A DNA stretch of 5,405 nt from NCBI GenBank assembly GCA_018662715.1, contig JABJFP010000201.1:1-5405 (forward strand). The letters are read 5' to 3'. Origin of the DNA: Methanobacteriota archaeon. GTDB taxonomy: Archaea; Thermoplasmatota; Poseidoniia; Poseidoniales; Poseidoniaceae. The notes below the pieces were generated by a model. That model was not told the DNA's origin. It worked only from the letters and a program-made list of their open reading frames with translations, and ran no database searches. Below are positions 1-5,405 of the stretch, piece after piece (positions within the stretch are counted from its first letter, which is position 1; each line of letters starts with the position of its first letter). Both the position numbers and the translations under genes were made by a program.

Positions 1-515
1 AGACTGTCCCCGAATACTGTAACCGTTTGGTCTCCTTGAGATGCTCCGTTATCGAGGAGGGTTATTCCAGCCCCAATAAAGCAAATGAAGGCCCCATACA
101 TCTCTGTATGATGTGGATACCTCACACTTGGAAGGAACCTAGACAGTGCAATCATACCCACTACGATCACCAACGGGTGTGCGGTCACGAAAAGCAACGA
201 ATGGGTCAAGGAAGTCGCGTCCAAACTTGCTACCCAAGCACCAAAATGCGCAGCAAGGGCAAGACCACTCCCCACGAGGAGCATCCAACTTCGTTTCGTC
301 CAAAATTGTGATTTGACCTCATCTGATGTCCCAATCCATTGAATCAATGCAAGTGGTGCAAGAACAATTGAGGTCAATTGAAGTCGCCATGATGCTCGGA
401 GCAGAGGAGGTATCTCCTGAACATGTTGGAAAAGGGCCCCTGCACTTGAGACACCACAAACTGCGGCAACGAGAAGACCCCAAACCCAGGTCGGCACAGG
501 ACCTTCATGTGCCAT
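1..515 (-). CDS. DMT superfamily (EamA-type) permease, N-terminal part, runs off the left edge
   Basis: This is a membrane permease of the drug/metabolite transporter superfamily, probably exporting or exchanging a small metabolite; the substrate cannot be read from sequence. The minus-strand frame from ATG at 515 stays open for 171 codons to the window edge. It starts MAHEGPVPTWVWGLLVAAV and shows five hydrophobic segments at about residues 9-30, 43-63, 75-96, 102-125 and 140-157. EamA-like features are a first helix ending in Ser/Ala-Gly, the loop PPLLRASWRLQLTS before TM2, and HFGAWVASLDATSLTHSLL at the TM3-TM4 junction. Complete members have about 300 residues and 10 TMs in two repeats, so roughly half is visible. 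The start lies 10 bases after the OPT stop, with a weak GTGA site (520-523) four bases upstream, implying translation from the same mRNA. An alternative ATG at 529, overlapping the OPT stop as ATGA, is in a frame that stops at 374 and was not used. Coding on this strand is strongly supported; the family call is from memory of motifs. Confidence 0.8.
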   Translation of the reverse strand, partial: MAHEGPVPTWVWGLLVAAVCGVSSAGALFQHVQEIPPLLRASWRLQLTSIVLAPLALIQWIGTSDEVKSQFWTKRSWMLLVGSGLALAAHFGAWVASLDATSLTHSLLFVTAHPLVIVVGMIALSRFLPSVRYPHHTEMYGAFICFIGAGITLLDNGASQGDQTVTVFGDS

Positions 516-525
516 GATGTCACGC

Positions 526-2919
526 TCATGAATCTTGCAAGACTGCGTCCTTGCTGTCGCCACCAATAACGCCAGCCCTCTTGAACAGATAGTAAATACC
601 AGCACCAACTACGACGTTAATGGTAATCAAACCAAACATTCTGATGGCGTACCAAGCGCCTGAATCTGGGAAATTATTGATGCCCATAACCGTCCTCGGA
701 TCACCGGCTTCATCGTACCATATGGAATCAATGAAGGAAAGGATACTCGACTCTGTTCCAAAGAAGGCTTCGCCAGTAAGTAAACCGGCCGCTACCATGA
801 ATGTACTGAGGAGAATCAGTGCCCGTTGCTTTTCTGCCGCAGTCGTCCCTTCGCTTTCTTTGAGTGCATCAATTCTTGGAGCCAATTTCTTGTCTTCCCA
901 GTTGTCACGAGCAACACCACCAATGAGCATTGGTAGCGTGTGGGGAACGTCGAGATACATTCCCAATCCAAAGGACGTACCCATTCCTGTAGCCCATTCT
1001 ACAAACATTCCGAGAAGGAATCCAAGTCCAAGGAGAACCAAGTCCCCTTGGCCTTCAGCGAAGATGACTGAAAATGTAGCAAATGCATTGGCTTGAGGCG
1101 CAATAAGTTGGATTCGACCTTCTGCAAGTTGAATGGAAAGGAAAATCGCAACACCTGCTCCAATGATTGCTCCGGGAACAACACCCATGATGTTTCCTTT
1201 CGAGATGTGATACGGACGGTTTCCGATGTAGAGACTGTTCTTGTAATCTCCAATCACAGTACCTGACATTGAGATTGCAGAGCCAAATACCGTTGTTCCG
1301 ACAAGTCCCAACAAAACAGCGTCTTGAGTGTTGAGGTTCAACAGTTCCTGTGCGTTCAAAAACACACCAAGAAGCATCAGGAGGACAATAAACGAAGTAC
1401 CTGAAACAGGCTCAATTCCTGTTTCCCCCATAACACGGACTGCAATTGCACCGAGCATGAAGGTGGTGAGTATGAGAACGAGAGCAAAGACGAGAGAGGC
1501 GAGTGGAGAAAATCCACCAACGGTGAAAATCAAAATCATAGCAAAGAACGTGACACCCATGAAAATTGGAATATGTTTCAAAGGCCACTCATACCAGCCT
1601 TTTCCTTCCATGTATTCTTGACTACCCTCGCCAGTAAATGCAGCACCAATATCAGTGAAGATGTTAGCGAATGTACGCCACATCTTAGCCAAGCCAAACA
1701 TTCCACCACCAACGATCGAGCCGATAGCAATGGTTCGTACAGTTTTCCCGAAAGCGATCATCTGAAGCGCTTCTGAACCACCGTCGGCATAGGACTGAAT
1801 TGGGATGTTAGCTTGTTGTGCGGCGTCGTAAATGGGCACGTTCAGGAAGACCGCAAGAGGAACGAGGAAAAACCATCCAACAATTGTACCAAGGTTGACG
1901 AGGAACGCAACTCGGGTTTTCATAAACCATCCAATAGCAAACATCGACGGGGTTAGGGCTACACCGATGTAGGTGTAGGCAAATGGATTCCAGGCAGTTT
2001 CTGCAGACCAGTGGGTTTGGCCCAACGAGATCCCGTCATCCGTACCAGATGGTTGGTGAATTTTACCACGTGAGTAAAAACTTGCTAGGCCAATGTCACC
2101 GTAATGAATGCTTTCTGCAATAAAATCCATCAGCGCAATTTTTCTATCATTCATCCAAATCAAGGGATACTCGATCAAGAACAGTCCAACCATTGTTAGT
2201 ACGGTCCAAATTCCGATTGTTTTCAACGAATCACGAGCATGCTCTACAGCGCCTGTGCTCACGTCAGATGAGATATCAAGCATCTTGAGGGTGGCTTCAA
2301 AACCTGGAAGTGGGAGTGGGTCTTCAACCAGCCAGACCCTTCTAAAGATGATGAAATACATCACGCCAAGGAAACCTGCAAACATCGATGCTACAATTCC
2401 AACAAAGGCGAGTCGGAACGTGTCTCCTTCGCCTAACGTCACCAATGGACCCGATGCTAATGCATAATCCGGTTGACTGGCCAATAAGAAAATCGCCGGG
2501 AAAGTGAAGATGAACCCTGTTGATGCGTGGGTTGCACCAGTGGTAGCCGAGGTAGCAATGTTGACTTCAGACGGAGACCACTTGAGGGCCATTCCAAGAA
2601 GGTAAGCGATATACCAAGCCGCTGAGATAGCAAGGCCGAGTTTCAGACCAATATAGGCCGTAACACCGGAGAATATTGCACCGATTCCGATTCCAATGAG
2701 AACCTTTGGAGTACTCCAATGTGATACTTCAAAGGACTCTTGAAGGTTCTTTTCCTCTAGGTATTGCTCCAAGACACCGGTGTTGAGATTATTGTACATC
2801 TCATCGTCAAGCCAGGTTAACGTTCCGGCCTCTATTGCCTTGAGACCTTCTGGAGTAACTGGCTGCCTGTACGCTGATTTTGTCACTGTTTTGGCTGACG
2901 AGGATTTCTTTTCTGCCAT
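526..2919 (-). CDS. OPT family oligopeptide transporter
   Basis: This is a polytopic secondary transporter of the OPT family (PF03169, TC 2.A.67). Characterised members import small peptides or metal-chelate complexes; prokaryotic members are poorly characterised, so peptide uptake is inferred. Numbering from the GTG at 2928 (800 aa), a hydrophilic N-terminus of about 72 residues precedes about 16 hydrophobic segments (near 74-94, 96-113, 135-150, 171-195, 236-256, 314-334, 340-362, 396-416, 451-471, 474-497, 511-529, 536-556, 577-600, 625-648, 704-722 and 762-782). Recognisable family motifs are AYIGLKLGLAIS at 91-102, RVMGETGIEPVSG at 498-510, DYKNSLYIGNRPYHI at 561-575 and GLGMYLDVPHTLPMLIGG at 654-671. 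At 797-800 aa it is longer than many bacterial relatives, partly from the N-terminus and soluble loops near 258-312, 675-702 and 735-758. I prefer ATG at 2919 because GGTGA at 2925-2929 sits five bases upstream; the alternative GTG at 2928 lies inside that site. The gene is intact, about 100 bases after the MFS stop and 10 bases before the EamA start. Confidence 0.93.
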   Translation of the reverse strand: MAEKKSSSAKTVTKSAYRQPVTPEGLKAIEAGTLTWLDDEMYNNLNTGVLEQYLEEKNLQESFEVSHWSTPKVLIGIGIGAIFSGVTAYIGLKLGLAISAAWYIAYLLGMALKWSPSEVNIATSATTGATHASTGFIFTFPAIFLLASQPDYALASGPLVTLGEGDTFRLAFVGIVASMFAGFLGVMYFIIFRRVWLVEDPLPLPGFEATLKMLDISSDVSTGAVEHARDSLKTIGIWTVLTMVGLFLIEYPLIWMNDRKIALMDFIAESIHYGDIGLASFYSRGKIHQPSGTDDGISLGQTHWSAETAWNPFAYTYIGVALTPSMFAIGWFMKTRVAFLVNLGTIVGWFFLVPLAVFLNVPIYDAAQQANIPIQSYADGGSEALQMIAFGKTVRTIAIGSIVGGGMFGLAKMWRTFANIFTDIGAAFTGEGSQEYMEGKGWYEWPLKHIPIFMGVTFFAMILIFTVGGFSPLASLVFALVLILTTFMLGAIAVRVMGETGIEPVSGTSFIVLLMLLGVFLNAQELLNLNTQDAVLLGLVGTTVFGSAISMSGTVIGDYKNSLYIGNRPYHISKGNIMGVVPGAIIGAGVAIFLSIQLAEGRIQLIAPQANAFATFSVIFAEGQGDLVLLGLGFLLGMFVEWATGMGTSFGLGMYLDVPHTLPMLIGGVARDNWEDKKLAPRIDALKESEGTTAAEKQRALILLSTFMVAAGLLTGEAFFGTESSILSFIDSIWYDEAGDPRTVMGINNFPDSGAWYAIRMFGLITINVVVGAGIYYLFKRAGVIGGDSKDAVLQDS

Positions 2920-2924
2920 AACAT

Positions 2925-2929
2925 TCACC
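2925..2929 (-). promoter_or_regulatory. Shine-Dalgarno site that sets the OPT start
   Basis: The minus strand reads GGCGGTGAATGTTATG here. GGTGA matches the archaeal anti-Shine-Dalgarno at the 16S 3' end and is spaced five bases from ATG at 2919. The in-frame GTG at 2926-2928 is embedded in this site and therefore makes a poor start. It implies that the OPT message has a leader or is translated from a longer operon transcript. Confidence 0.65.
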
Positions 2930-2996
2930 GCCCAACGCTTCAGCGCTTATGCCGAAGGACGCGACCCCACTTCATGACGCTTACGCTATCAAGTTC

Positions 2997-3010
2997 TGGG
3001 CAAAGGCCCA
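2997..3010 (-). promoter_or_regulatory. Small hairpin just after the MFS stop codon
   Basis: TGGGC (2997-3001) and GCCCA (3006-3010) form a perfect 5-bp stem with a 4-base loop, beginning nine bases after the MFS stop. The bases that follow on the minus strand are not T-rich, so this is not a normal archaeal oligo-T terminator. It could be a processing or 3'-end stabilising element, or chance. The remaining roughly 80 bases to the OPT start show repeated AAGCG words and no convincing TATA box. Confidence 0.25.
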
Positions 3011-3019
3011 TTTTGATGC

Positions 3020-4816
3020 TCAAGCAGATGCACGGTTGCGAGCATCTTCTGCCTTAGCAACAGCGATACCGTCTTCGACATCGACCTTGCGGAGGATGAT
3101 TGCACCAGCCACGATCAGCAACGAGATTGCGAAGATACCAACACGGGAATCAAACCAAACGGTCATCAACGAATAGATAAGCGGTCCCAAAAGGGCTGCG
3201 ACCTTGCCGAAGAAACCGAAGAAACCAAAGAACTCTGCAGAACGTGTTTCTGGAACCATTTGGCCGAACATAGAACGGGCAAGTCCTTGCGAGCCGCCCA
3301 AAAGAGCACCGCCGAAGACACCCAAGAGAAGGAATTGGAAGAAGACCGAAAGGCCAAGTGGTTCCCAAACAAGAGAACGAGCAGTCTTAGGGATAAAGTC
3401 CAATTTTCCGTCTCCAAGACTTGTCGGATGGTCCACTCCAAGTCCGGTCATGTTTGCAAACTCACCACCAGAGATACTGTACGAAAAGCGTGAATCATCC
3501 ATCGTTGCTTCAAGAGCAGAAAGAGATGTAGCATTGAGGCTCACTGCAATTGGTGTTGCAGTTCCATTATCCTCATATGCCCACTTTACTGCATATCCGC
3601 CGTCATAGTCTTTGTTTTGAGCTACAGGAAGGATAGCTTCGTGTTCAAGTGCCCATTGTTGTTCACTATCATCTGGAAGGGCTGCGATATTGTTCACACC
3701 TTCTCGAGCAGTTGCAATGTAAGTGCTGTTCTCAACATCCCAGGTATATTGGATATCATACTCATCATGGTTTTCAAGTTCAAGCGGTGCGAATGAAAGC
3801 GCTCCAACGATAACGAAACACCAGCATACTAATGAGAATTGAAGGGCGGCTTTAGTGCCCCACTTTTCTGCTAATTTGGTAAATCCAATCGCTGCAGGTG
3901 CTGCAACGAACTGAATAATGAGGATGGTAGCAATAAGGCCCGAAACCGTAAGTCCAAGGACAACAATACCGAATACACCAGAAAGAGCAGTTACTGAGTT
4001 GATTCCGTCAATGAAGCAAAAGTAAGCGATCATGTAGATGAAAAGAGTTCTAAATTCCTTGATACCCATGAGCGTCTTCTTGACTTCTCCTAGAGCCATC
4101 TTTGTTGATGCGATGAGACCCATTGGTTCCATCTCATTCTCAATATGAGGTTCTGGAACCATCTTGAAGGTCATTTGTGCAAACCCAAGCCACCAGATAC
4201 CGGAACTTGCCATAGCGAAAGGAATGACCCAACTCTGAACTGAACCACTTTCGTTGGTGATGAAGGTGACCATGAGCAAGTGAACGAGAAGGAGAATTCC
4301 TCCTCCGAGATAACCTGCCGCAAATGCTTTGTTTGAGATTGAATCCATTTCAGACTCATCGCCCATGTGAGGTAGCAAAGCGTTGTAAAACACACCGGCT
4401 CCATTCAAACCGACATTGGCTACCATGAACATAATCATGGCCCATATCCAACCTATAGAGACGCCAAGGTAAGGAGATAAAGCAAGAAGGATACAAGAAA
4501 CTGAACCTAAGACGGTTAGTACTCTCAACCACCACATCTTGATCATACGTCGGTCAGCGATAACACCAAGCGAAGGTGCACATATTGCTACGAAAAGAGC
4601 ACCGAACATGACTGCCGCTGAAAACATGGCGTCGGCAGTCCATTCGGAACCGAGTATCTTCATCGAGATTCCGTTCGCTTCCATAAACAGGTAGGCGAAC
4701 CAAGCAGGGAAGATGGCTGTTGTAACAGAGGTCTCAAAGGCACTTTTTCCCCAGTCATAGGCGCAATAGCCTCGGACGCGTTGGTCAGTATCGGATGGTG
4801 CAATTTCGTTCTCCAT
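3020..4816 (-). CDS. Major facilitator superfamily transporter, Atg22/UMF1-like
   Basis: This is a 12-TM major facilitator resembling the Atg22/UMF1 group (PF11700, TC 2.A.1.24). Yeast Atg22 exports amino acids from the vacuole; the function of prokaryotic members is largely unknown, so amino-acid or metabolite efflux is a guess. Numbering from the upstream ATG at 4840, group hallmarks are CAYDWGKSAFETSVTTAIFP at 26-45, the MFS loop motif GVIADRRMIKMW at 92-103, LLPHMGDESEMDSISNKAFA at 155-174 leading into GYLGGGILLL, and IAYFCFIDGINSV at 271-283. TM1-TM9 span about 36-352 and TM10-TM12 about 494-583. Between them lies a hydrophilic stretch of about 140 residues, described separately. The C-terminus is short, charged and cytoplasmic. 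I prefer ATG at 4816 (598 aa) because relatives begin shortly before the YDW motif and the extra MLCRYSCV looks unnatural. ATG at 4840 (606 aa) stays possible, especially for a leaderless mRNA, since neither start has a Shine-Dalgarno site. The gene follows aIF5A and precedes OPT on the same strand. Confidence 0.88.
   Translation of the reverse strand: MENEIAPSDTDQRVRGYCAYDWGKSAFETSVTTAIFPAWFAYLFMEANGISMKILGSEWTADAMFSAAVMFGALFVAICAPSLGVIADRRMIKMWWLRVLTVLGSVSCILLALSPYLGVSIGWIWAMIMFMVANVGLNGAGVFYNALLPHMGDESEMDSISNKAFAAGYLGGGILLLVHLLMVTFITNESGSVQSWVIPFAMASSGIWWLGFAQMTFKMVPEPHIENEMEPMGLIASTKMALGEVKKTLMGIKEFRTLFIYMIAYFCFIDGINSVTALSGVFGIVVLGLTVSGLIATILIIQFVAAPAAIGFTKLAEKWGTKAALQFSLVCWCFVIVGALSFAPLELENHDEYDIQYTWDVENSTYIATAREGVNNIAALPDDSEQQWALEHEAILPVAQNKDYDGGYAVKWAYEDNGTATPIAVSLNATSLSALEATMDDSRFSYSISGGEFANMTGLGVDHPTSLGDGKLDFIPKTARSLVWEPLGLSVFFQFLLLGVFGGALLGGSQGLARSMFGQMVPETRSAEFFGFFGFFGKVAALLGPLIYSLMTVWFDSRVGIFAISLLIVAGAIILRKVDVEDGIAVAKAEDARNRASA
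3371..3787 (-). other. Extracytoplasmic insertion domain within the MFS transporter
   Basis: Residues about 352-490 (numbered from the ATG at 4840) form a hydrophilic, acidic segment between TM9 and TM10, where ordinary major facilitators have a short loop. In the standard 12-TM topology with the N-terminus inside, this loop faces outside. It contains four N-X-S/T sequons: NST at 371, NGT at 425, NAT at 436 and NMT at 463. It is rich in aromatic, Asp/Glu, Ser and Thr residues and has the alternating look of beta structure. I do not recognise a named domain. The frame runs unbroken through both boundaries, so it is part of the protein and not a separate gene. Confidence 0.65.
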
Positions 4817-4848
4817 AACACAGGAGTAACGACATAGCATATGAACTC

Positions 4849-4869
4849 ATTTCCGACAAAATCGGAAAT
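4849..4869 (-). promoter_or_regulatory. Perfect 8-bp inverted repeat in the aIF5A-MFS gap
   Basis: ATTTCCGA (4849-4856) and TCGGAAAT (4862-4869) are perfect complements around a 5-base spacer that reads TTTTG on the minus strand. The element occupies a third of the gap, starting 32 bases after the aIF5A stop and ending nine bases before the upstream MFS ATG. Its symmetry and its place between a possible TATA element and the MFS start fit a regulator-binding operator. A transcript hairpin ending the aIF5A message is the alternative, though no T-tract follows it. Confidence 0.4.
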
Positions 4870-4874
4870 TAAGT
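4866..4874 (-). promoter_or_regulatory. Possible TATA box for the MFS gene
   Basis: The minus strand reads ACTTAATTT here. It is the most AT-rich TATA-like string in the gap, and its centre is about 30 bases before the ATG at 4840. That is the spacing expected for a leaderless start at 4840, or for a leader of about 25 bases if translation begins at 4816. The match to the archaeal TATA consensus is weak and it partly overlaps the inverted repeat. Confidence 0.25.
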
Positions 4875-4901
4875 CATTTAGGATGTGGTTCGCGTTTACC
4901 A

Positions 4902-5297
4902 TCAATGGTCACGAATGATGATGTAACGACCAAGGGCTTCTTGCCACATGATTTTGTTACCTGATTCAACATTCATTCCTTCGTCAGAATCTGGAAGAGG
5001 GAGAATCATCATGGAGTAATCTCGGTCATTCATTGCATGGACCTCAGCCCCTTCGATGTGAGTTACGGTTGCGGTTCCCTTTTCGATCATGGGAACGTTG
5101 ATGCTGTCCGTTACTGTACCGACGTGAGAAATCTTCTTCTTGGTGAAAATGCTTTCAAGAGAAAGGCGAGCTTTTGCTGAACCGTGCTTTCCTGGCTTGG
5201 ATTTTGAGATGCTCAAAATTTTGTAAGCTTCATCGTCAACAACACAAAATCGTCCGACTTTTAGCGTTCTAATTTCAACACGGTCTGTTCCTGGCAT
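4902..5297 (-). CDS. eif5A: Translation factor aIF5A (hypusine-containing)
   Basis: This is archaeal IF5A, the counterpart of eukaryotic eIF5A and bacterial EF-P. It binds near the ribosomal E site and helps peptide bond formation at difficult sequences such as proline runs. At 131 aa it has the usual family length. The N-terminal SH3-like domain (about 1-68) carries the modification loop SKSKPGKHGSAKAR at 31-44, in which Lys37 is the residue converted to hypusine or deoxyhypusine by deoxyhypusine synthase; the flanking Gly36, His38 and Gly39 are intact. Residues about 70-131 form the OB-fold domain, ending LGRYIIIRDH. The start at 5297 is the first ATG after an in-frame stop at 5301-5303, and GGTGA (5301-5305) lies three bases upstream, rather close. 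The MFS gene begins 61-85 bases downstream on the same strand. The deoxyhypusine synthase gene is not in this window. Confidence 0.97.
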   Translation of the reverse strand: MPGTDRVEIRTLKVGRFCVVDDEAYKILSISKSKPGKHGSAKARLSLESIFTKKKISHVGTVTDSINVPMIEKGTATVTHIEGAEVHAMNDRDYSMMILPLPDSDEGMNVESGNKIMWQEALGRYIIIRDH

Positions 5298-5337
5298 GGG
5301 TCACCCTCATTCCTTCTGTCAAGGTTTGGACTTATGA

Positions 5338-5405
5338 CTATTGGGGCGACATGGCTTGAAAGTTCATAAATCTCGGACGTCAAATCGTTGTCCTGATTGC
5401 TCCAT
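5338..5405 (+). other. Right-edge sequence, possible start of a divergent gene with a CxxC zinc motif
   Basis: After a stop at 5335-5337 the plus strand stays open to the edge and, from a TTG at 5356, reads LKVHKSRTSNRCPDCS. The CPDC pair is typical of the first half of a zinc ribbon. There is no ATG in this frame, so a gene would need a TTG start (5341 or 5356). The competing minus-strand reading is a 13-codon frame ending MEQSGQRFDVRDL with TGA at 5364-5366, which could be the tail of a gene upstream of aIF5A. Too little sequence is present to decide, and either could be chance. Confidence 0.18.
5363..5371 (-). promoter_or_regulatory. Possible TATA box for aIF5A
   Basis: The minus strand reads ATTTATGAA here, the best TATA-like string upstream of aIF5A. 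Archaeal transcription starts about 25-27 bases downstream, which would give a start near 5340 and a leader of about 43 bases containing the GGTGA site. A weaker candidate, CATAAG, lies around 5330-5335. If a gene on either strand runs through 5364-5405, the promoter would overlap its end or its start. Confidence 0.35.

Noticed and set aside
27..517. Two plus-strand open frames at the left edge (27-311 and 326-517)
   Set aside because: Their products are hydrophilic and His/Cys-rich with no family resemblance, while the minus strand encodes a continuous EamA-like membrane protein over the same bases.
374..529. Minus-strand ATG at 529 overlapping the OPT stop as ATGA, a classic coupling signal
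   Set aside because: This frame stops after 51 codons at 374 with no membrane pattern. The EamA frame starting at 515 continues to the window edge and is far better supported.
620..1096. Plus-strand open frame of 158 codons within the OPT region
   Set aside because: It is antisense to the conserved OPT coding frame, including the GLGMYLDVPHTLPM motif, has low-complexity Ser/Pro/Arg composition and resembles no family. It is a shadow of codon bias in the real gene.
2997..3010. GC-rich hairpin after the MFS stop as an intrinsic terminator
   Set aside because: The stem is only 5 bp and no T-tract follows on the minus strand, so a terminator call is not supported; it is kept only as a low-confidence structure.
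3204..3608. Plus-strand open frame of 134 codons opposite the MFS insertion region
   Set aside because: It begins with a Pro-Lys-rich string that is the antisense of the FFGFFG helix of the MFS protein. There is no ribosome-binding site or recognisable domain, so it is a shadow frame.
4660..4905. Minus-strand open frame of 81 codons bridging the aIF5A-MFS gap
   Set aside because: It overlaps the MFS N-terminal coding sequence in another frame, has no conserved features and crosses the inverted repeat. The MFS frame with its YDW motif is the real one.

Overview
The window looks archaeal, most likely a marine planktonic euryarchaeon of the Thermoplasmatota (Marine Group II / Poseidoniales type). 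This is inferred from an aIF5A with the archaeal hypusine loop, GGTGA-type ribosome-binding sites complementary to the archaeal 16S 3' end, and several peptide or metabolite permeases packed together. No 16S rRNA or other lineage marker is present, so the placement is an inference.

All four clear genes lie on the minus strand, so they read from right to left. At the right is translation factor aIF5A (4902-5297), preceded by a leader of about 105 bases with a possible TATA box and a GGTGA site. A 61-base gap containing a perfect 8-bp inverted repeat leads to a 12-TM major facilitator of the Atg22/UMF1 type (3020-4816 or 4840). That protein carries an unusually large hydrophilic segment between TM9 and TM10 with four N-glycosylation sequons. 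A gap of about 100 bases with a small hairpin follows, then an OPT-family oligopeptide transporter (526-2919). Ten bases after the OPT stop begins a DMT/EamA permease (515 to beyond the left edge), of which 171 codons are visible. It is easy to miss because it has no stop inside the window and longer-looking open frames lie antisense to it.

The three transporters belong to unrelated families but are co-oriented. OPT and EamA are almost certainly co-transcribed. The MFS gene may be part of the same unit or have its own promoter. A reasonable reading is a nutrient uptake and efflux cassette: OPT imports peptides or metal-chelate complexes, while the MFS and DMT proteins export or exchange amino acids or other small metabolites. 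No substrate can be proved from sequence. aIF5A is a housekeeping gene that happens to lie upstream or feeds read-through into the cassette.

The last 100 or so bases at the right edge hold the aIF5A promoter region and the edge of another gene whose strand cannot be settled here. I see no tRNA, rRNA, CRISPR array, mobile element or large repeat, and no clear sign of a wholly new system. The glycosylation-rich insertion in the MFS protein is the most distinctive feature.
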